From: Planctomycetota bacterium
GTDB taxonomy: Bacteria > Planctomycetota > UBA1135 > UBA2386
Direction of reading: 5' to 3'
DNA length: 64,000 bases
NCBI GenBank assembly: GCA_020638735.1
Contig: JACKHZ010000009.1
Location: 248,001-312,000 of the forward strand
Position numbers and translations under genes: made by a program. Below, piece after piece: positions 39,530 through 48,356 of this stretch. The stretch's first letter is position 1, and the number at the start of each line of letters is the position of its first letter. The notes below the pieces were generated by a model. The model searched no databases. It had not been told where the DNA came from and saw only the letters and a list, made by a program, of their open reading frames with translations.

Positions 39530-40540
39530 ATGCGACCCGCCCTGCTGACGGCCACGCTGCTCGCGTCCGTCGCCGCCCCCTTCGCCCCCCCGCTGCCCGC
39601 CCAAGGACCGTCGACACCGCCGGCGCGCGTCGGCGTGTTCTTGTGGCACGACTCCCCCAACGACGCCACCACCCTCGACGGCGTGCGCGAAGGGCTCGCC
39701 GAGGCGCACGTCGCGGTGGAGTTCGTCGAGCGCCAGGCCGACGCCGATCCCGAGCGCGCCGCGCGCTGCCTGGCCGAGCTGCGCGGCGCCGGCTGCGACC
39801 TGGTGCTCGCGCTCGGCACGCGCGCGACGCAGCTGGCGCGCGAGGCGATGCCCGACCGACCGATCGTGTTCGCCGCCGTCACCAACCCGGTCGCGTCCGA
39901 CATCCTGCCGGCGTGGGGCCCGTCCGGCGTGCCGCTGTGCGGCGCCAGCAACTGGATCGACCCGCAGGGCGTGCTCGACGTGTTCCGCATGGCGGTGCCG
40001 CAGCTGCGGCGGCTCGGCATGCTGCGTTCGCGGCAGAGCGGCGTCGTCAGCCAGGCCGAACTGACCGACATGCGCGCGCTGCTGGCGCGGCCGGGCGCGC
40101 CGGCGATCACCGTGCACGAGGCGTTCGTCGACGGCGACGGCGGCCTCGACGGCGCCGTCAAGCAACTGCTCGAAGCCGGCGTCGACGCGATCTGGATCCC
40201 GATCGACCTGACCGTCTACAGCGACGTACCGGCGGTCGAGCACGCGCTCGGCGAACGGCGCGTGCCGTTGCTAACGACGGCCGCGTCCGGCGTGCGCGGC
40301 GGCGCGCTGGTCGGCGCCGCGGTCGACTACCGCCTGCACGGCCGCCGCGCCGCGGCGCTGCTGCAGCGCGCGCTGCGCCACCCGGACCGCCTCGGCGAAT
40401 GGGCCGTCGATCGCATGCAGAGCAGCCTCGTGGTCGTCAACCTCGCCGCCGCGCGTCGCAACGGCTTCGAGCTGCCGCTGTCGCTGCTGGCGATCGCCGA
40501 CGAGTTGATCGCCCCCGAAGCGCCGCAGGAGATGCGATGA
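39530..40540 (+). CDS. ABC-type substrate-binding protein (PF04392-like) linked to a histidine kinase
   Basis: 336 residues from the ATG at 39530; a second ATG at 39518 is possible. Signal peptide TATLLASVAAPFAPPLPAQ. The two-lobed binding protein pattern is seen in VGVFLWHDSPNDATTLDGVREGL, LVLALGTRATQLAREAM, IVFAAVTNPVASDIL and AIWIPIDLTVYSD. PF04392 proteins normally bind small ligands such as tryptophan or tyrosine for ABC import, but no permease or ATPase follows. The stop overlaps the ATG of a histidine kinase, so it is likely a ligand sensor feeding the kinase. Confidence 0.85.
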   Translation: MRPALLTATLLASVAAPFAPPLPAQGPSTPPARVGVFLWHDSPNDATTLDGVREGLAEAHVAVEFVERQADADPERAARCLAELRGAGCDLVLALGTRATQLAREAMPDRPIVFAAVTNPVASDILPAWGPSGVPLCGASNWIDPQGVLDVFRMAVPQLRRLGMLRSRQSGVVSQAELTDMRALLARPGAPAITVHEAFVDGDGGLDGAVKQLLEAGVDAIWIPIDLTVYSDVPAVEHALGERRVPLLTTAASGVRGGALVGAAVDYRLHGRRAAALLQRALRHPDRLGEWAVDRMQSSLVVVNLAAARRNGFELPLSLLAIADELIAPEAPQEMR

Positions 40541-42027
40541 GCGTCCCCCTCGTGCCGATCCGCCGCGGCCCGTCGCTGCTGACGCAGCTCTCGATGGCGC
40601 TGATCGTCGTCGCCGGCGTGCTGCTCGCCTGGCTGCTGCTGATCGTCGGACCGACCACCGGTCACGCGCTCGCGGAGTTCGGCTCGGCGACGCTGCGCGA
40701 GAGCGCGGCGACGATGCGCGAGGTCTCGACCTCGATGACCGGTCAGAGCAGCCAGGTGCTGATCGACCTGATCGCGCACAACACCACCGCGCGCGAACGC
40801 GCGCTCGCCGACCTGCCGCTGGAGACGCTCGGCGGCGACGTCGCGGCGATCCGCGCCGCGGTGCTGCGCGAGGACGCCGAGCGTTCGGCGCGCCAACGCC
40901 GCAACGTCGAGGTGCTGGCGGCCGAGATGCAGCGGCGCGCCGAACGCGACATGCAGCGCCGCCTCGACGAATTGGCCGACGTGCGCGCAGCACGCGAAGC
41001 GGGGTTCGTGCGCGACCTCAACGGCGGGCTGCTGACGCTGCTGGCGGTGACGCTCATGGTGCTGCTGCTGGTGCTCGGCCTCGGCCTGCACCGCCTGGTC
41101 GTGCGACCGGCGCAGCGGCTGCGCTCGGCGACCCGGCGCGTGGCGGACGGCGAGGCGACGGTCGACCTGCCGCCAGCGCCGCGCGGCGAACTCGGCGAGC
41201 TGACGCGCGACTTCGCGGCGATGGTCGGCGAGCTCGACGGGTCGCGCCGCGCGCTGCAACACCTGGCCGACAACCTGGAGGCCGAGGTGGCGCGCAAGTC
41301 GCGCGCGCTGGAATCGTCGCACCGGCAGCTGGCGCAAGCCGAACGACTCGCCGCGCTCGGCACGCTGGCCGGCGGCGTCGCGCACGAGTTCCACAACGTG
41401 ATCGGCGGCATCCGCGGCTGCGCCGACGAGCTCAGCGCCGACGAGCCCGATGCGGACCGACGCGAGACGCTGGCCGTGATCACCCGCGCCGCGGAGCGTG
41501 GCGTCGGCATCGTGCGGCAGCTGCAGCGCTTCGCCCAACAACCGGTCGAGCGCCGCGGCCGCGTCGATCCGGCGGCGATCGTCACCGACGCGCTGCGCCT
41601 GTGCGAGCCGGCGGCGCGCCGCCAGCAGGTGCACGTCGAACGCGACCTCGCCGCAGGGCTCGCCGTCGACGGCGACGCCGACGGCCTGCACCAGGTGTTC
41701 GTCAACCTGCTGGTCAACGCGCTACAAGCCTTGCCGCAGGGTGGCACGCTGACCGTGCGCGTGCACGCCGCGGTGGCGCCCGACGAGCGCGTCGTCGTGC
41801 AGGTCAGCGACACCGGCACCGGCATCCCCCCCGAGGCGTTGCCGCACGTGTTCGAGCCGTTCTTCACCACGCGCCGCGACGCAGCCGACCCGGCGCAGCG
41901 CGGCAGCGGCCTCGGCCTGTCGGTGTCGTACGGCATCGTCGCGTCGCACGGCGGCCGCATCGAGGTGGAGAGCCAGACCGGCCGCGGCACCACCTTCCGC
42001 GTACTGCTGCCGCGCTCGCAGGGCTGA
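40537..42027 (+). CDS. Membrane histidine kinase with HAMP domain
   Basis: 496 residues. Two spans (about 17-37 and 168-190) enclose an extracytoplasmic helical region of roughly 130 residues rich in Arg/Glu, without a known sensor fold. A HAMP domain and coiled coil lead to the H-box GGVAHEFHNVIGGI with His283; HEFHN is unusual beside the standard HE[IFL]xN. N box NLLVNALQAL, G1 DTGTGIPPE, F box FEPFFTT, G2 GSGLGLSVSYG are intact. It is coupled to the upstream binding protein by a four-base overlap and lies 137 bases before a sigma-54 regulator. Confidence 0.92.
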   Translation: MSVPLVPIRRGPSLLTQLSMALIVVAGVLLAWLLLIVGPTTGHALAEFGSATLRESAATMREVSTSMTGQSSQVLIDLIAHNTTARERALADLPLETLGGDVAAIRAAVLREDAERSARQRRNVEVLAAEMQRRAERDMQRRLDELADVRAAREAGFVRDLNGGLLTLLAVTLMVLLLVLGLGLHRLVVRPAQRLRSATRRVADGEATVDLPPAPRGELGELTRDFAAMVGELDGSRRALQHLADNLEAEVARKSRALESSHRQLAQAERLAALGTLAGGVAHEFHNVIGGIRGCADELSADEPDADRRETLAVITRAAERGVGIVRQLQRFAQQPVERRGRVDPAAIVTDALRLCEPAARRQQVHVERDLAAGLAVDGDADGLHQVFVNLLVNALQALPQGGTLTVRVHAAVAPDERVVVQVSDTGTGIPPEALPHVFEPFFTTRRDAADPAQRGSGLGLSVSYGIVASHGGRIEVESQTGRGTTFRVLLPRSQG

Positions 42028-42164
42028 TCGAGGTCCTTCGCGCACGGCGTTGTTACGGGCAGGGAACGCGCTGTCGCGGCGCGTGCACTACGGGTACGAC
42101 GGCCGCCAACGGACCGCACTGCAGGCCCTTGCGCCGACCGCCGCGCCTCCACACCATCGTCGGC

Positions 42165-43541
42165 GTGCCCGAAAAGAAACCCCTGCGCATCCTCGTCGCC
42201 GACGACGAGGAGAGCATGCGCCACTTCCTGCAGAAGGGCCTGACGAGGCTCGGCCACACCGTCGCCGCCGTCGCCGACGGCGAGGCCGCGGTGAGCACCT
42301 GGCGGCACGGTGAGTTCGACCTCGCGGTGCTCGACCTGCGCATGCCCGGCGCCGACGGCGTCACGGCGATGACCCGCATCCGCAGCGACGAGCCGGACGC
42401 GATCGTGCTGCTGATGACCGCGCACGGCACCATCGAGACCGCCGTCGAGGCGATGCACACCGGCGCCGCCGACTTCGTCACCAAGCCGTTCGCGATCGAC
42501 GAGCTGGCGCTGCGCATCGAGCGCGCGGTGGCGATGCGACGCACCGAGGAGCAGCACCAGCGGCTGCGCGCGCTGCTCGACAATCCCGACAGCGGCATCG
42601 GCCTGTGCGCCGGCAGCCGCGCGATGCAGGAGGCGCTGCGCCGCCTGGACCTCGCGGCGGCGTCGTCGAGCACGGTGCTGCTGACCGGCGAGTCGGGCAC
42701 CGGCAAGGGCATGCTGGCCAAGGCGCTGCACCTGCGCTCGGCGCGCCGCGAGCAGCCGTTCCTGGCGATGAACTGCGCCGCCGTGCCCGAGACGCTGATC
42801 GAGAGCGAGCTGTTCGGCTACGAGCCCGGCGCGTTCACCGGCGCGCGCACCAAGAAGGCGGGCCTGCTGCGTCGCGCGCACGGCGGCACGTTGTTCCTCG
42901 ACGAGATCGGCGACATGAGCCTCGGCGCGCAGGCCAAGATCGAGCGCTTCCTCCAGGACCGCGAATTCACGCCGCTCGGCGCCGAGAAGCCGTGCAAGGT
43001 GGACGTGCGCGTCGTCGCCGCCAGCAACCGCGACCTGCCGGCGCTCGTCGAACGCGGCGACTTCCGCGCCGAGCTGCTGTGGCGCCTCGACGTCGTCACG
43101 CTGCACGTGCCGCCGCTGCGCGAACGCCGCGACGACGTGCCGGCGCTGGTCCGTTCGTTCCTGCTGCGGCACGGCAAGGACGGCGCGCCGCTGCACCACT
43201 TCTCGCCCGAGGCGCTGGCGGTGTTGAGCGCCTACCACTGGCCCGGCAACGTGCGCGAACTGGAGAACGTCATCGAGCGCATGGTCGTGATGGCCGGCGG
43301 CCGCGCCGAGCTCGGCATCGCCGACCTGCCGCCGGAGATGCGCGCTCGCGAGGAGATCGAGGCGGTCGTCGACGACGAGAGCTACGAAGCGGCGCGCACG
43401 CGCTTCGACCGGCTGTTCTTCCAGAACGTGCTGCGCCGCGCCGAGGGCAACGTGACCGAGGCGGCGCGGCTCGCCGGCATCTCGCGCGGCCACCTGCACC
43501 GCCGGCTGAAGGACCTCGGCGAGGGCGGCCACGGCGCCTGA
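42165..43541 (+). CDS. Sigma-54-dependent response regulator (NtrC family)
   Basis: 458 residues from a GTG at 42165. The receiver (ILVADDEESMRHFL; Asp57 in LAVLDLRMPGADG; Lys in VTKPFAID) is followed by an AAA+ domain with Walker A GESGTGKG, sigma-54 loop GAFTGA, Walker B GGTLFLDEIGD, and Arg finger region in ELLWRLDVVTL. A Fis-type helix-turn-helix closes it (EGNVTEAARLAGISRGHLHRRL). Likely partner of the upstream kinase and binding protein, making a three-part sensory unit. The Walker A ends GKG rather than GKE/GKT, a mild oddity. Confidence 0.95.
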   Translation: MPEKKPLRILVADDEESMRHFLQKGLTRLGHTVAAVADGEAAVSTWRHGEFDLAVLDLRMPGADGVTAMTRIRSDEPDAIVLLMTAHGTIETAVEAMHTGAADFVTKPFAIDELALRIERAVAMRRTEEQHQRLRALLDNPDSGIGLCAGSRAMQEALRRLDLAAASSSTVLLTGESGTGKGMLAKALHLRSARREQPFLAMNCAAVPETLIESELFGYEPGAFTGARTKKAGLLRRAHGGTLFLDEIGDMSLGAQAKIERFLQDREFTPLGAEKPCKVDVRVVAASNRDLPALVERGDFRAELLWRLDVVTLHVPPLRERRDDVPALVRSFLLRHGKDGAPLHHFSPEALAVLSAYHWPGNVRELENVIERMVVMAGGRAELGIADLPPEMRAREEIEAVVDDESYEAARTRFDRLFFQNVLRRAEGNVTEAARLAGISRGHLHRRLKDLGEGGHGA

Positions 43542-43617
43542 GCCACGCGCGGCGAAGCAGCGGCGCGGCGGTCGCTTCGACCGCCTCGACATGGCACACT
43601 CGTTGCCCTTGTCGTCC

Positions 43618-44577
43618 ATGACCCTCTCCTTCCGCTCGGCCGCGTCCCTGCTCTCCGCGGCCTGCCTCCCCCTGCTGCTCATCACTGCCTGCCAGTCGAG
43701 CGGCGACGCCCATCAGATCGCGGCGCACGTCGAGGCGCCGCCGGTCGACGCCGACCAGGCGGTCGGCTTCCCCGGCCTGCACAACGTCGTCACCTACGCG
43801 CCGGACGTCGTCTGCGGCGGCGCCCCCGAAGGCCACGAAGGCCTCGAGGCGCTGAAGGCGATGGGCATCAAGACGATCATCACCGTCGACGGCGCCGCGC
43901 CGGACGCGAAGGGCGCCGAGGCGCTGGGCATGCACTACATCCACCTGCCGATCAGTTACGACACCGTGACGCCCGAGCGGCAGAAGGAGCTCGCGCAGGC
44001 GGTCGCCAGCTCGGAAGGCCCGATCTACATGCACTGCCACCACGGCAAGCACCGCAGCGCCGCCGCGCTCGGCAGCGCGCTGGTGCTCGCCGGCAAGATG
44101 ACGCCCGAGCAGGCCGTCGCCAAGATGGAGATCTCCGGCACGTCACCGGCCTACAAGGGCCTGTGGAAGGCGGTGCGCGAGGCCGAAGCGCTGCCCGAGG
44201 CCCAGCTGCACGTCGACCCCAAGGTCTTCCCGAGCGTCGCCAAGACCTCCGGCATGGTGCAGACGATGTCCGAGGTCGACATGGTCTTCGACCTGGTCAA
44301 GCAGGCCGAGAAGGCCGGCTGGAAGGCCCCCGAGGACCATCCCGACCTCAACGCGCCGAAGGAGACGAAGCGGCTGGCCACGCTGTTCGCCAACCTGAAG
44401 AAGGACAAGGAGAGCATGGCGCTGCCGGCCGACTATCAGCAGATGCTCGACAAGGCCATCACCGACACGGCGAAGCTCGACGAGCTGGTGCACGCCGGTG
44501 ACGCCGCCGCCGCGGCCGAGCTGCTGAAGACCATCGGCACCACCTGCAAGGACTGCCACAAGGTGCACCGCGACTGA
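43618..44577 (+). CDS. Lipoprotein with phosphatase-type CX5R domain fused to a C-terminal haem-c motif
   Basis: 319 residues from the ATG at 43618; an ATG at 43591 would add nine residues. Lipobox LITAC with Cys25. Residues about 55-195 are a dual-specificity-phosphatase/rhodanese-adjacent domain with P-loop HCHHGKHRS, nucleophile Cys140 and Arg146, preceded by MGIKTIITVDGAAPD and LGMHYIHLPI. Residues about 215-319 form a helical domain ending CKDCHKVHRD, a CxxCH haem site close to the C-terminus as in class II cytochromes c (c'/c556). The union of the two in an exported lipoprotein is unusual. The next genes encode an Fe(III)-type ABC importer. Confidence 0.88.
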   Translation: MTLSFRSAASLLSAACLPLLLITACQSSGDAHQIAAHVEAPPVDADQAVGFPGLHNVVTYAPDVVCGGAPEGHEGLEALKAMGIKTIITVDGAAPDAKGAEALGMHYIHLPISYDTVTPERQKELAQAVASSEGPIYMHCHHGKHRSAAALGSALVLAGKMTPEQAVAKMEISGTSPAYKGLWKAVREAEALPEAQLHVDPKVFPSVAKTSGMVQTMSEVDMVFDLVKQAEKAGWKAPEDHPDLNAPKETKRLATLFANLKKDKESMALPADYQQMLDKAITDTAKLDELVHAGDAAAAAELLKTIGTTCKDCHKVHRD

Positions 44578-44626
44578 TCGCGCGGTTTCCCGGTCCGCCC
44601 CCACTCCTCTCCCGAGCCTGCCCGCG

Positions 44627-45679
44627 ATGCGCATCGTCCCTACCACGTTCTCGACCGCCGTCACCACCCTGCTCCTGCTGTCCCTCGCCAGCTGCGGCGG
44701 CAACGCCGCAGGCGCGTCGGCCGGCGACCCGGTCAGCGTCTACTGCGCGCTCGACCAGGAGTTCTCCGAGCCGGTCCTGAAGGACCTCGCGAAGCAGCTC
44801 GGCGTCGAGCTGAAGCTGCGCTTCGACTCCGAGGTCAACAAGACCGTCGGCCTGGTCAGCGCGCTGGTCGAGGAGAAGGCCACGCCGCGCTGCTCGGTGT
44901 TCTGGAACAACGAGCTGGCCAACACCGTCAGCCTGGCGCAGAAGGGCGTGCTCGCCGCCTACGACTCGCCGAGCGCGCAGGACATCCCGCAGCAATGGCG
45001 CGACCCGGAGCACCGCTGGACCGGCTTCGCCGCGCGCGCCCGCATCCTGATCGTCAACACCAAGCTGATCCCCGACCGCAAGGACTGGCCGACCAGCTAC
45101 CTCGACCTCGCAGACCCGAAGTGGAAGGGCAGGTGCGCGATCGCGCTGCCGAAGACCGGCACCACGCTGACGCACTTCACCGCCCTGCAGAAGGTGATCG
45201 GCGACGAAGCGCTCGGCAAGTGGATCGACGACATGCAGAAGAACGAGGTCGCGTTCCTCGGCAGCAACGGCGCGACGATGCGCGCGGTGCGCGAGGGCAC
45301 GATGGCGTTCGCCTTCACCGACACCGACGACTTCCACACCGCCAAGCAGAAGGGCTTCGACGTCGCCTGCGTGTTCCCCGACCAGGGTGAAGGCCAGATC
45401 GGCACGATGCTGATCCCCAACGCGATCGGCCTGGTGCAGGGCGGCCCCAACCAGGACGCCGCCAAGAAGCTGATCGACGCGATCCTGTCGCGCCGGACCG
45501 AGGCGCTGCTGGCCGCTGCCGACAGCGCGCAGATCCCGCTGCGCGAAGGCGTCACCGGGCCGAAGGACGCCGAGATCAAGAAGCTCGGCGGGTTCCGGCA
45601 GATGGCCTGGGACCCGACCTGGACCGGCGCGCACATCGACACCTTCCAGCGCGAGTACGGCAAGCGGCTCGGCCTGTGA
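44627..45679 (+). CDS. Fe(III)-type ABC transporter substrate-binding lipoprotein
   Basis: 350 residues with signal peptide and lipobox LASC. Features of the FbpA/FutA class: VSVYCALDQEFSEPVLKDL, FWNNELANTVSLAQKG, TGFAARARILIVNTKL, DPKWKGRCAIALPKTG, then GLVQGGPNQDAAKKLIDAILS. The usual adjacent Tyr pair for iron is not obvious, so thiamine, phosphonate or another ligand of the group-1 family cannot be excluded. Its stop overlaps the permease ATG by one base (TGATG). Confidence 0.9.
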   Translation: MRIVPTTFSTAVTTLLLLSLASCGGNAAGASAGDPVSVYCALDQEFSEPVLKDLAKQLGVELKLRFDSEVNKTVGLVSALVEEKATPRCSVFWNNELANTVSLAQKGVLAAYDSPSAQDIPQQWRDPEHRWTGFAARARILIVNTKLIPDRKDWPTSYLDLADPKWKGRCAIALPKTGTTLTHFTALQKVIGDEALGKWIDDMQKNEVAFLGSNGATMRAVREGTMAFAFTDTDDFHTAKQKGFDVACVFPDQGEGQIGTMLIPNAIGLVQGGPNQDAAKKLIDAILSRRTEALLAAADSAQIPLREGVTGPKDAEIKKLGGFRQMAWDPTWTGAHIDTFQREYGKRLGL

Positions 45680-47289
45680 TGACGGCGGCGCGAGGCGATC
45701 GCTGGACCCGGGCGCCGCTGTGGCTGGCGCTCGCGTTCCTGCTGCTGTTCGTGCTCGCGCCGCTCGGCGTGCTCGCCGTGGAGACGGTCTGGTCGGCGGA
45801 CGGCCTGACGCTCGACGCCTGGCGCGCGCTCGCCGACGACACCAACGCGCTCACACAGCTGTGGGCGACGCTGCGCCTCGGCGTCGCCGCGACGACGCTG
45901 TCGCTGCTGCTCGGCGGCGCTCACGCGTGGCTGACGATCGGCCGCGACCTGCCGCTCGGCCGCTTCCTGGTGCCGCTCGGCGTGGCGCCGCTGGTGGTGC
46001 CGCCGATCTTCGTCGCGATGGGCTTCGCCGACCTCGCCGAGGTGCGCGGCTTCTGGCCGTGCGCGATGCTGCTCGGCATCTGCCACGCGCCGTTCGTCGC
46101 GGTGCTGGCGGCGCGGGGCCTGCGCGCCACCGACGGGCGCGCCTACGAAGCCGCGCTCTTGCTGCGCGGCCGGGGCCGCGCCGAGCTGTGGCTCCTGCGC
46201 AGCATCCTGCCCGAGCTGCTGGCCGGTTGCCTGCTGGCGTTCCTGTTCACCGTCGCCGACCACGGCGTGCCGGAGTTCCTGACCGTCAAGGGCAAGACCT
46301 GGCACACCTACGCCGAAGGCATCTTCTCGCGCTGGAACCGCCGCGCCGTCGGCACCACGTTCGCCGAGCTCGAGAGCCCGATCGTCGCCGCCCTGCCGTT
46401 CCTGGCCGGGCTCGGCTGCCTGCTGTGGGCGGCGCTGCGGCTGCGCGCGTCCGCGCCGGACCGCGGCGTCGTGCGGCCGCTGCCCCGGCGCCCGCTCGGC
46501 ACGTGGCGCTGGCCGGCGCTGCTGCTGCCGCTCACCTACCTCGGCGCCGGCATCGGCGTGCCGCTCCTGGTGCTGACCCGCTGGGTGCTCGGCTCGGCGC
46601 AGCGTCGCGAGCCGATGGGCCTCGAGTACGCGCGGCAGAGCTACCAGAAGGCGATCGACCAGGGCCTGCCGGACCTCGTGCACTCGCTGTGGCTGGCGCT
46701 CGGCGTGGCGGCGGTGATCGTGCTGCTGGCGATCCCGCTGGCGCGGCGCTCCGCGCGGCGTTCGCCGTGGCTCGACCTGCTGACCGCGCTGCCGGCGACG
46801 ATGCCGGCGATCCTGCTCGGCATGGGCCTGGTGCGCACCTTCCACGCCAACCCGGGCCTCGGCTGGACCGGTTGGGACTTCTACGCCGGCTGGGGCTTCG
46901 CCGTCTGCGGCTATGCCGCGCGCTTCCTGCCGTTCGCCGCACTGACCCTCGCCAGCCAGGTGCGCCGCCTGCCCGTCGCCGCCGAGGAGGCCGGCCGATT
47001 CGTGCCGCGTCACGCAGTGCATCGCGCGCTGCGCCTGCACGTGCAGCCGCTGCTGCCGGCGGCGTGGTCGGCGTTCGTGCTGTCGTTCGTGCTGTCGCTG
47101 CGCGAGCTCGACCTCGCGGTGATGCTGCCGGCCGCCAACGCCACCGCGGTGCGCCGTCTGGCCAACGCCGTGCACTTCCAGCACGAGGACTGGAGCGGCG
47201 TGATCGCGCTGATGCTGCTCAGCCTGGCGATCCTGGTACCCCTCTTGCCTACGCTGCTGGCCGGGCGCAAGTTGTCCGCCCTCTCCTGA
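45679..47289 (+). CDS. Fe(III)-type ABC transporter permease (fused two-copy)
   Basis: 536 residues with about twelve membrane spans in two halves. Each half carries an EAA loop, for example GRAYEAALLLRGRGRAELWLLRSILPELL in the first and VAAEEAGRFVPRHAVHRALRL in the second, which dock the ATPase. The fused layout matches FbpB/FutB/ThiP permeases. I chose the ATG at 45679; a GTG one codon earlier, in the GTGA overlap, would be equivalent. Middle of a three-gene importer. Confidence 0.92.
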   Translation: MTAARGDRWTRAPLWLALAFLLLFVLAPLGVLAVETVWSADGLTLDAWRALADDTNALTQLWATLRLGVAATTLSLLLGGAHAWLTIGRDLPLGRFLVPLGVAPLVVPPIFVAMGFADLAEVRGFWPCAMLLGICHAPFVAVLAARGLRATDGRAYEAALLLRGRGRAELWLLRSILPELLAGCLLAFLFTVADHGVPEFLTVKGKTWHTYAEGIFSRWNRRAVGTTFAELESPIVAALPFLAGLGCLLWAALRLRASAPDRGVVRPLPRRPLGTWRWPALLLPLTYLGAGIGVPLLVLTRWVLGSAQRREPMGLEYARQSYQKAIDQGLPDLVHSLWLALGVAAVIVLLAIPLARRSARRSPWLDLLTALPATMPAILLGMGLVRTFHANPGLGWTGWDFYAGWGFAVCGYAARFLPFAALTLASQVRRLPVAAEEAGRFVPRHAVHRALRLHVQPLLPAAWSAFVLSFVLSLRELDLAVMLPAANATAVRRLANAVHFQHEDWSGVIALMLLSLAILVPLLPTLLAGRKLSALS

Positions 47290-47299
47290 GCAGCACCAC

Positions 47300-48325
47300 G
47301 TGTCCCTCGCCGTCACCGTCACCGATCTGGAACAACAGAAGGGAGCCTTCCACCTGGGCCCCGTCTCGCTGTCGGTGAAGCCCGGCAGCCGCACTGCCAT
47401 CGTCGGCCCGTCGGGCTCCGGCAAGACCTCGCTGCTGCGCTGCATCGCCGGTCTCGAGCGCCCCGACCGCGGCGCGATCCGCATCGGCGAACGCGCCGTC
47501 GCCGGCGCGGGTGTGCACGTCGAGCCGGTCGACCGCGGCGTCGGGCTCGTGTTCCAGGACGGCGCGCTGTGGCCCCACTTGACCGCCGTGCAGCATCTGA
47601 CCTTCGCCGCACCGAAGCTGAGCCGCGCCGACGCGCTGCAGCTGCTCGAACGCGCCGGCCTCGCCGCGCAAGCCGACAAGAAGCCCGGCCGCATGTCCGG
47701 CGGCGAGGCCCAGCGCCTCGGCCTGCTGCGCGCGCTAGCCCAGCACCCGCAGGTGCTGCTGCTGGACGAGCCGCTGCGCTCGGTGGACGTGCACCAGCGC
47801 GACGGTCTGGTGCTGCTGGTGCGCACGCTGTGCGACGAGCGCGACGTCACGTCGATCCTGGTCACCCACGACCGCGACGAAGCGCTGGCGCTGGCCGACG
47901 AGCTGGCGGTGATGCGCGACGGGCAGCTGGTCGAACAGGGCGCCGCGGTGACGTTGCTGGAGCAGCCGCGCACGGCGTTCACCGCCGCGTTCCTGCGCGG
48001 CGCTGCGTGCCTGCAGACGTCCGCGCTCGGCGGCGGCCGCGTCCGCACGCCGTTCGGCGAGTTCGACGCGCCAGCCGCCGCCCCCGCCGCCAACGAGCTG
48101 CGGCTGGTGCTGTTCCCCGGTGACGCCGAGGCCCACGACGGCGTCGACGGGCCCGAGGCGCGCATCCTGGCCCGACTGCCCGGCGAACATGGCATGCGCT
48201 GGCGCTGCGCGGTCGACGACCAGATCGTCGTCGCCAAGGCCCCTGCGAATCCCACCCACCACAACGGCACCACGCGGCTGCGCCTGACCGGCTCCCCGCG
48301 CCTGCTGCCGTGGCAAGCGCGATAG
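47300..48325 (+). CDS. Fe(III)-type ABC transporter ATPase
   Basis: 341 residues from a GTG at 47300, ten bases after the permease stop. Walker A GPSGSGKT (36-43), Q loop GLVFQDGALWPHL, signature MSGGEAQR, Walker B VLLLDEPL, H loop VTHDRDEA. The signature reads SGGEA rather than SGGQQ, within the normal range. A C-terminal extension of about 100 residues beyond the ATPase core resembles the regulatory TOBE region of FbpC-like proteins. Completes the importer. Confidence 0.94.
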   Translation: MSLAVTVTDLEQQKGAFHLGPVSLSVKPGSRTAIVGPSGSGKTSLLRCIAGLERPDRGAIRIGERAVAGAGVHVEPVDRGVGLVFQDGALWPHLTAVQHLTFAAPKLSRADALQLLERAGLAAQADKKPGRMSGGEAQRLGLLRALAQHPQVLLLDEPLRSVDVHQRDGLVLLVRTLCDERDVTSILVTHDRDEALALADELAVMRDGQLVEQGAAVTLLEQPRTAFTAAFLRGAACLQTSALGGGRVRTPFGEFDAPAAAPAANELRLVLFPGDAEAHDGVDGPEARILARLPGEHGMRWRCAVDDQIVVAKAPANPTHHNGTTRLRLTGSPRLLPWQAR

Positions 48326-48356
48326 ACCCCCTCCCAGAGACGTCCGAGGAGAAGGC

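Noticed and set aside
40743..43685. 980-codon minus-strand frame
   Set aside because: Antisense to the kinase and sigma-54 regulator genes; Ser/Arg-rich without domains.
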